64,000 nt of DNA. It comes from Demequina sp. NBRC 110057. GTDB lineage: Bacteria; Actinomycetota; Actinomycetes; Actinomycetales; Demequinaceae. Below are positions 59,482 to 64,000 of this stretch, piece after piece (positions within the stretch are counted from its first letter, which is position 1; every line of letters starts with the position of its first letter). Location: positions 62,001 to 126,000 of the forward strand of contig NZ_BBRN01000006.1 of the NCBI RefSeq assembly GCF_002090175.1. The letters run 5' to 3'. Below the pieces are notes generated by a model. That model had not been told where the DNA came from and ran no database searches. It worked only from the letters and a program-made list of their open reading frames with translations. The position numbers were made by a program, and so were the translations under genes.

Positions 59482-60143
59482 TCCGCGTCGCCCTGGTCGA
59501 TGACCAGCAGCTCATCCGTGCCGGTTTCCGCATGGTGGTCGAGTCCCAGGACGACATGGAGGTGGTCGCGGAGGCCGGCGACGGCGCCGCCGCCGTGGCC
59601 GCGCTCGCCTCCCTCGAGCCGCCCGCCGACGTGGTCCTCATGGACGTGCGGATGCCAGGCATGGACGGCATCGAGGCCTGCTCGCGGGTGGCCGATGCTT
59701 CCAGCACTCGGGTGGTCATGCTCACCACCTTCGACCTCGACGAATACGTGGTCGCCGCCATCAAGGCAGGCGCGAGCGGGTTCCTCCTCAAGGACGCGCC
59801 GCCCGAGGACCTCCTCGCCGCGATCCGCACCGTCCACGCGGGCGACGCCGTCATCGCCCCCTCGTCCACGAAACGTCTGCTCGCCACCGTCGCCGCCACG
59901 GTGCCGGACCCGGGAGAGCCGGCCGCGGCATCGGCCGTCGATACCCTCACCGACCGCGAGCGCGAGGTGCTGGTGCTCATGGCGCGCGGCAGGTCCAACG
60001 CGGAGATCTGCGCGGCGCTGTTCCTGGCGGAGCCGACCGTCAAGACCCACGTGGGACGCGTGCTGGCCAAGCTGGGAGCGCGCGACCGCGTCCAGGCTGT
60101 CGTGATGGCCTATGAGGCCGGGGTGGTCCGCGCCGGTTCCTAG
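59478..60143 (+). CDS. NarL/FixJ family response regulator
   Basis: A 221-residue regulator. The receiver spans residues 1-120 with the phosphoacceptor Asp56 in VVLMDVRMPGMDG and the Lys in FLLKDAPPEDLL; the LuxR-type helix-turn-helix is TLTDREREVLVLMARGRSNA, then TVKTHVGRVLAKLGAR. Cognate kinase: the minimal histidine kinase two genes upstream. Its start overlaps the phosphoribosyltransferase stop by ATGA. The stop TAG begins a perfect 22-base palindrome that should be its binding site before the ABC genes. Confidence 0.93.
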   Translation: MIRVALVDDQQLIRAGFRMVVESQDDMEVVAEAGDGAAAVAALASLEPPADVVLMDVRMPGMDGIEACSRVADASSTRVVMLTTFDLDEYVVAAIKAGASGFLLKDAPPEDLLAAIRTVHAGDAVIAPSSTKRLLATVAATVPDPGEPAAASAVDTLTDREREVLVLMARGRSNAEICAALFLAEPTVKTHVGRVLAKLGARDRVQAVVMAYEAGVVRAGS

Positions 60144-60164
60144 CGTCATACCTGGGTATGACGC
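60143..60164. promoter_or_regulatory. 22-base palindrome upstream of the ABC operon
   Basis: GCGTCATACC (60143-60152), TG, GGTATGACGC (60155-60164): perfect 10-base arms. It lies 45 bases before the leaderless -10 TAGCGT (60208-60213) of the ABC ATPase gene, in an activator position. Confidence 0.65.
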
Positions 60165-60220
60165 GATTCGATGCCACGGGCTGACGCGACGCCACGGGCG
60201 CCCCGCGTAGCGTGGCCGCC

Positions 60221-60966
<746 letters not shown>

Positions 60967-60970
<4 letters not shown>

Positions 60971-62970
60971 GGTGGGTTCCGACCGGGATCGCCGGCCTCC
61001 TGAGCGCCCTGTCCGCCTACGCGACCGTGCCCCTCTACTCGGTCATCGCAACCTCGGGTGACCCGTTCCTGCTGGGCGGGATCTGGGTGTGGCTCAACAT
61101 GCTGTTTTACGCGCCGCTCATCCTCGCCGTCGCCGTCGGCACCGTGGCCGTCTTCCGCGCGCTGTGGGTGGCGACCCGGCGCGCGGAACTGTCCGCGCAG
61201 CTTGCCCTGGGCGGCACTCGCCGCGCCCTCATCCGGGGCCATGCCGCCGCCGGACTGCGCGACGGATGCCTCGGCTGGGGCATCGGCACCGCGGTAGGCG
61301 GGGCGGCCCGGCAGCTCCACGAGGGCGTCGGCGAGGGATTCTGGATGGCCGATGCCGTCTACGCCTGGCTCTTCACCCTCGCCCTGGTGGTGATGGCACT
61401 CGCGGGTGCGTACGCCGTGGTCGCCGCATGGGCGACGCGGGGCTCGGTGGCCGATGTCGCCTCGGGCGCGTCCGTGATGACCGGACCGGGCATCCCGGAC
61501 CGTACTCCAATGGATCCCGTCGTTGCTCGCCGCACACGACGCCGCACCTGGATGTGGACGGCGGTGGGGGTCCTGCTGCTGTGCGCGAGCGCGGTGTCGT
61601 TCATCCTGCCGGGCCCCAACACCGCCAACGACGATCCCGCCTGGCGGTGGATCGTCAGCTTCGCCGCCGGCACGATCGTGGGCGCGGTAGTGATCGGAGT
61701 CGTGCCCGCCGCGCTCGGATACCTGGGGGCACGGCTCGCCCGCGCGGTATCGGTCACTGCCCTGCGCACCGTCGGCGGCACCCCCGCTCCCTGGACGGCC
61801 CGGGCTCTCGCGGCGGAGTCGATCGGACGCCCGATGCCGCTAAGGCTCGCCACGCTGGTCACGATCATCATGGTGATGGGGCTCTCCAGCGCGCTCACGG
61901 TGGGCTACGCGGGAAACGAGGCGCGCAACGAACTGAGCGGGGAACTGGAGGTCGATGCCTCCGTCGCGAGCGTCGACCTTTTCGAGGGCGACATCACCGC
62001 CGCGGCGACGGGAGGCTGGGCGCCCGGGCTCCCGGCAGATGTGCTCGCCGGTCTTCATGCGGACCCCGCGCTCACCGTCATCGAGGCGGGGGTGCTCGTC
62101 ACGGACACCCGCACTGTCGACGACCCGTACGAGGACCGCGAATACGCGGCGCGCGACGTCCTTCTCGCCGCACACAGCACCGCGATCGATTCCCTGGTAC
62201 CGCATGCCACGACGGCGCTTGAGCTCGGCGCCGGCACCGAGTGGACCTGGGGCGACCCCGGCGTGACCGGTGGGTTCGGCGACGGCCCCACCTTCGTCGA
62301 GGCGGGCGGCGTGCGGCGCGACACCGCCGCCGCCAACAGTGCACCGCCGTGGACGGGCATCGAGCGCGGCTGGGCGGAATCCGTCTGGGGCGACTCCCCT
62401 ACCGCCGCGGTGCTGCTGTTCCCCGCGGGGAGCGTGAGCGTGGCCGATGCCCTGGAGTCGCACGACCTCACCGGCCTTCACACGATGCAGTTCGAGGGTG
62501 ACGCGCGCCATGAGGGTGCCGTCGACGGCGGCTTGGTGGCGACGATCACGGCGCCCTTCCTCCTCGTCGCGGTCGCCATCGTCGTCGGCATGGCGTGGGC
62601 CTCGCAACGCATGCGTGCCGGGGACTCGGCCACGCTGCTCGCACTCGGGGCCCGGCCAGGCTCCCTCAGGGCCGCGGCCGTGCTGGAGGCGGCATTCCCC
62701 ACCTTCTTCGCGTCACTTTTCGGCGTCCTCGGAGGCGCGGCGGTCGGGCTGGTGATCGAAGTGGTCAACCGTTCAGCTGTCACGGGGTTCGGAGGAGGAC
62801 TCGCGGGCGCGGCCTTCACTGCATCGGTCATGCCGTGGTCAGTCTTCGTGGCGCTCGTTCTGGGGGCAACTGCCCTGGCGGGTGCAGGCGCCGCGCTTGT
62901 CAGGGTCCGGCTCGACCGCCTCACGCCTGCCGCTCAGTTGCGTGAGGCCCAGAAGGCAGGGCTGTCGTGA
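60967..62970 (+). CDS. FtsX-like ABC permease
   Basis: A 667-residue permease, longer than a simple FtsX. It has about four membrane segments in each half, with a large extracellular domain between residues 300 and 510 (ELSGELEVDASVASVDLFEG to GDARHEG). The core LALGGTRRALIRGHAAAGL and the later LLALGARPGSLRAAAVLEAAFPTFFAS are the two FtsX repeats. The stop and start overlap the ATPase and the next gene (ATGA, GTGA). It moves or senses a substrate outside the membrane, such as an antimicrobial peptide. Confidence 0.88.
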
Positions 62971-64000
62971 GCGCGCGGCCGATGCGGTGGGCCGCCGGCG
63001 CGCTTCTTGCCGTGGGGGCGGGCGTGGGGGCGTGGATCGGTGGCCCCGTCTGGGGGCCGTCCGGCTACTTTCCGCTCGACACGGGTTGCTCGTGGCTGAT
63101 CTGGCTCATGGCGCTGCTGCTGTACGGCGTTCCTGGTCTGGTCATGGTGGGGCTCCTCGTCTCACTGTTCGTGCGGCTCGGGCTGGTCGGCGAGCGCGAC
63201 GGCCTGGCGACCCGGATGGCGCTCGGCGAGCCTCGCGGAGAGGTGGTGGGCGCCGCGGCCCGCGCAGGCGCGCGCTCTGGCGCCGTCGGCGCGGCGATCG
63301 GCATACCCGTGGGCATGGCGATCGCCCAGATGACGCGCGAAGTCTCGCCGATGTCCTCCGACACCGTCGTCGGCGAGTCATCGCTGCAGTGGGGCGCGAT
63401 CGCCTGGGCCGTCGCGGTCTTCGTCGGATTCACCCTTCTCGGTGCCGCATGCGCGGCGATCGCGTACGCCGGCGTGACCCGCGGAACACCGGCGTCGCTG
63501 GCCCGCGAGAACCTCGGGGCCGCGCCCCCGACGGCCACCCCCTCCGCGCCGCCACGAGGATGGCGTCGAGCGGTGCGACTGCTCCCCGCTCTCGCCACCC
63601 TTTACGGCGCGGTCATCGTCCTGATCAACCGCGCCGAACCCCTCGACTGGTGGGCGATCCGCTACGCCTCCGACCCCGGCGTGGTCATCGTCGCGAAAAA
63701 CATCGGCGTCATGTGCGCGTGGGCCGGCGGCCTGTGGTTCGGGTTCCGTGGAGCCATGTGGCTCGTCCGGCGCATCCTGACGTCTCTCACCGCCATCCTC
63801 CCCCGCGGTGACCGCAGCGGTGGCCGCACCTTCGCTGCCGAGGGGCTCGAACGCCCGACGGCCACACGGCCCGCGGTGCTCGCGATCAACACGCTCGTGG
63901 CCGCCTTCTGGGCAGGCACCTGGGTCCTCGTGGGAGACGCCGACGGTCGCGAACACGCCGCCCTGGCGCTCGACGCCGCGGCCGTCGTCACCTCGGTCGA
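62967..64000 (+). CDS. Multi-pass membrane protein, runs past the window end
   Basis: An open frame of at least 344 codons with no stop before the window ends. It starts at GTG 62967, overlapping the permease stop (GTGA); an in-frame ATG at 62982 is an alternative. At least six hydrophobic segments are visible (starts with MRWAAGALLAVGAGVGAWIG, then LIWLMALLLYGVPGLVMVGLL, and AVAVFVGFTLLGAACAAIAYA). It has the spacing of a second FtsX-like or helper permease, but no FtsX core is clear in the visible part. It belongs to the kinase-controlled transporter operon by position. Confidence 0.75.
   Translation, partial: MSARPMRWAAGALLAVGAGVGAWIGGPVWGPSGYFPLDTGCSWLIWLMALLLYGVPGLVMVGLLVSLFVRLGLVGERDGLATRMALGEPRGEVVGAAARAGARSGAVGAAIGIPVGMAIAQMTREVSPMSSDTVVGESSLQWGAIAWAVAVFVGFTLLGAACAAIAYAGVTRGTPASLARENLGAAPPTATPSAPPRGWRRAVRLLPALATLYGAVIVLINRAEPLDWWAIRYASDPGVVIVAKNIGVMCAWAGGLWFGFRGAMWLVRRILTSLTAILPRGDRSGGRTFAAEGLERPTATRPAVLAINTLVAAFWAGTWVLVGDADGREHAALALDAAAVVTSV

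Overview
This window is a dense stretch of a high-GC, actinobacterial-type chromosome. The coding strand alternates in small operons, and many genes overlap by ATGA, GTGA or TTGA. It carries actinobacterial marker genes (bldC, a DUF3073 protein, a leaderless promoter style) and the purL / sterol-carrier / purF / purM / DUF3073 / bldC backbone. The order Micrococcales is the most likely home (something near Cellulomonadaceae or Demequinaceae), but that is an inference from gene content only. I see no insertion sequence, prophage, CRISPR array or rRNA.

Layout. 1-6341: end of a VOC protein, two small unknown genes, an MFS transporter, an aldo/keto reductase, then a divergent dipZ / fasciclin-lipoprotein pair that shares two SigK-like promoters. 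6372-18196: a small alarmone synthetase, a PadR-regulated membrane protein, a siderophore-interacting reductase, an RlmA-type methyltransferase, a TetR / GH3 glycosidase pair with an operator between them, LtrA- and Pr6Pr-type membrane proteins, and a BCCT transporter with an odd leader. 18209-25681: a fructose-importer-like (Frc-type) ABC cluster with a ROK kinase and ROK repressor, to which a phosphotriesterase-family enzyme and a YhfX-like PLP enzyme have been added. 25700-31362: pxpABC (5-oxoproline use), a CDF metal exporter, small unknown genes and a beta-carbonic anhydrase. 31385-39133: a ChvE/MmsA/MmsB-type monosaccharide importer with a LacI repressor, then galK and galE. 39140-43165: RidA, a small metallopeptidase, tRNA-Glu, tRNA-Asp and tRNA-Phe, a holin-like protein, a DMT exporter, Ogt, BldC and DUF3073. 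43187-57315: the purine block, interrupted by a CUT1 sugar importer, a thrombospondin-type-3 lipoprotein and a membrane-anchored LacZ-family enzyme. 57408-64000: an unknown duplicated-domain protein, then histidine kinase / phosphoribosyltransferase / response regulator, followed by an ABC ATPase, a permease and a further membrane protein that runs off the end.

How the parts fit. Much of the window is sugar capture: exported or cytoplasmic glycosidases (GH3, GH2), three ABC importers (CUT1 without its own ATPase, two CUT2), and Leloir genes galK and galE. Several regulators sit beside clear inverted-repeat operators (PadR, TetR, ROK, LacI). Each of the three sugar-binding-protein genes is followed by a strong GC hairpin before its partner genes, which would raise binding-protein mRNA over transporter mRNA.

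The most unusual signals are a nonamer, GCATCGGCC, that I counted about 56 times on the two strands where about two are expected; twin CCATCC-N16-CGAAT promoters at dipZ/fasciclin; a ribosome-binding site separated from its start codon by a perfect hairpin at the BCCT gene; a phosphoribosyltransferase wedged between a kinase and its response regulator; and the Frc-like cluster with two extra enzymes. All counts and motif positions were made by eye.
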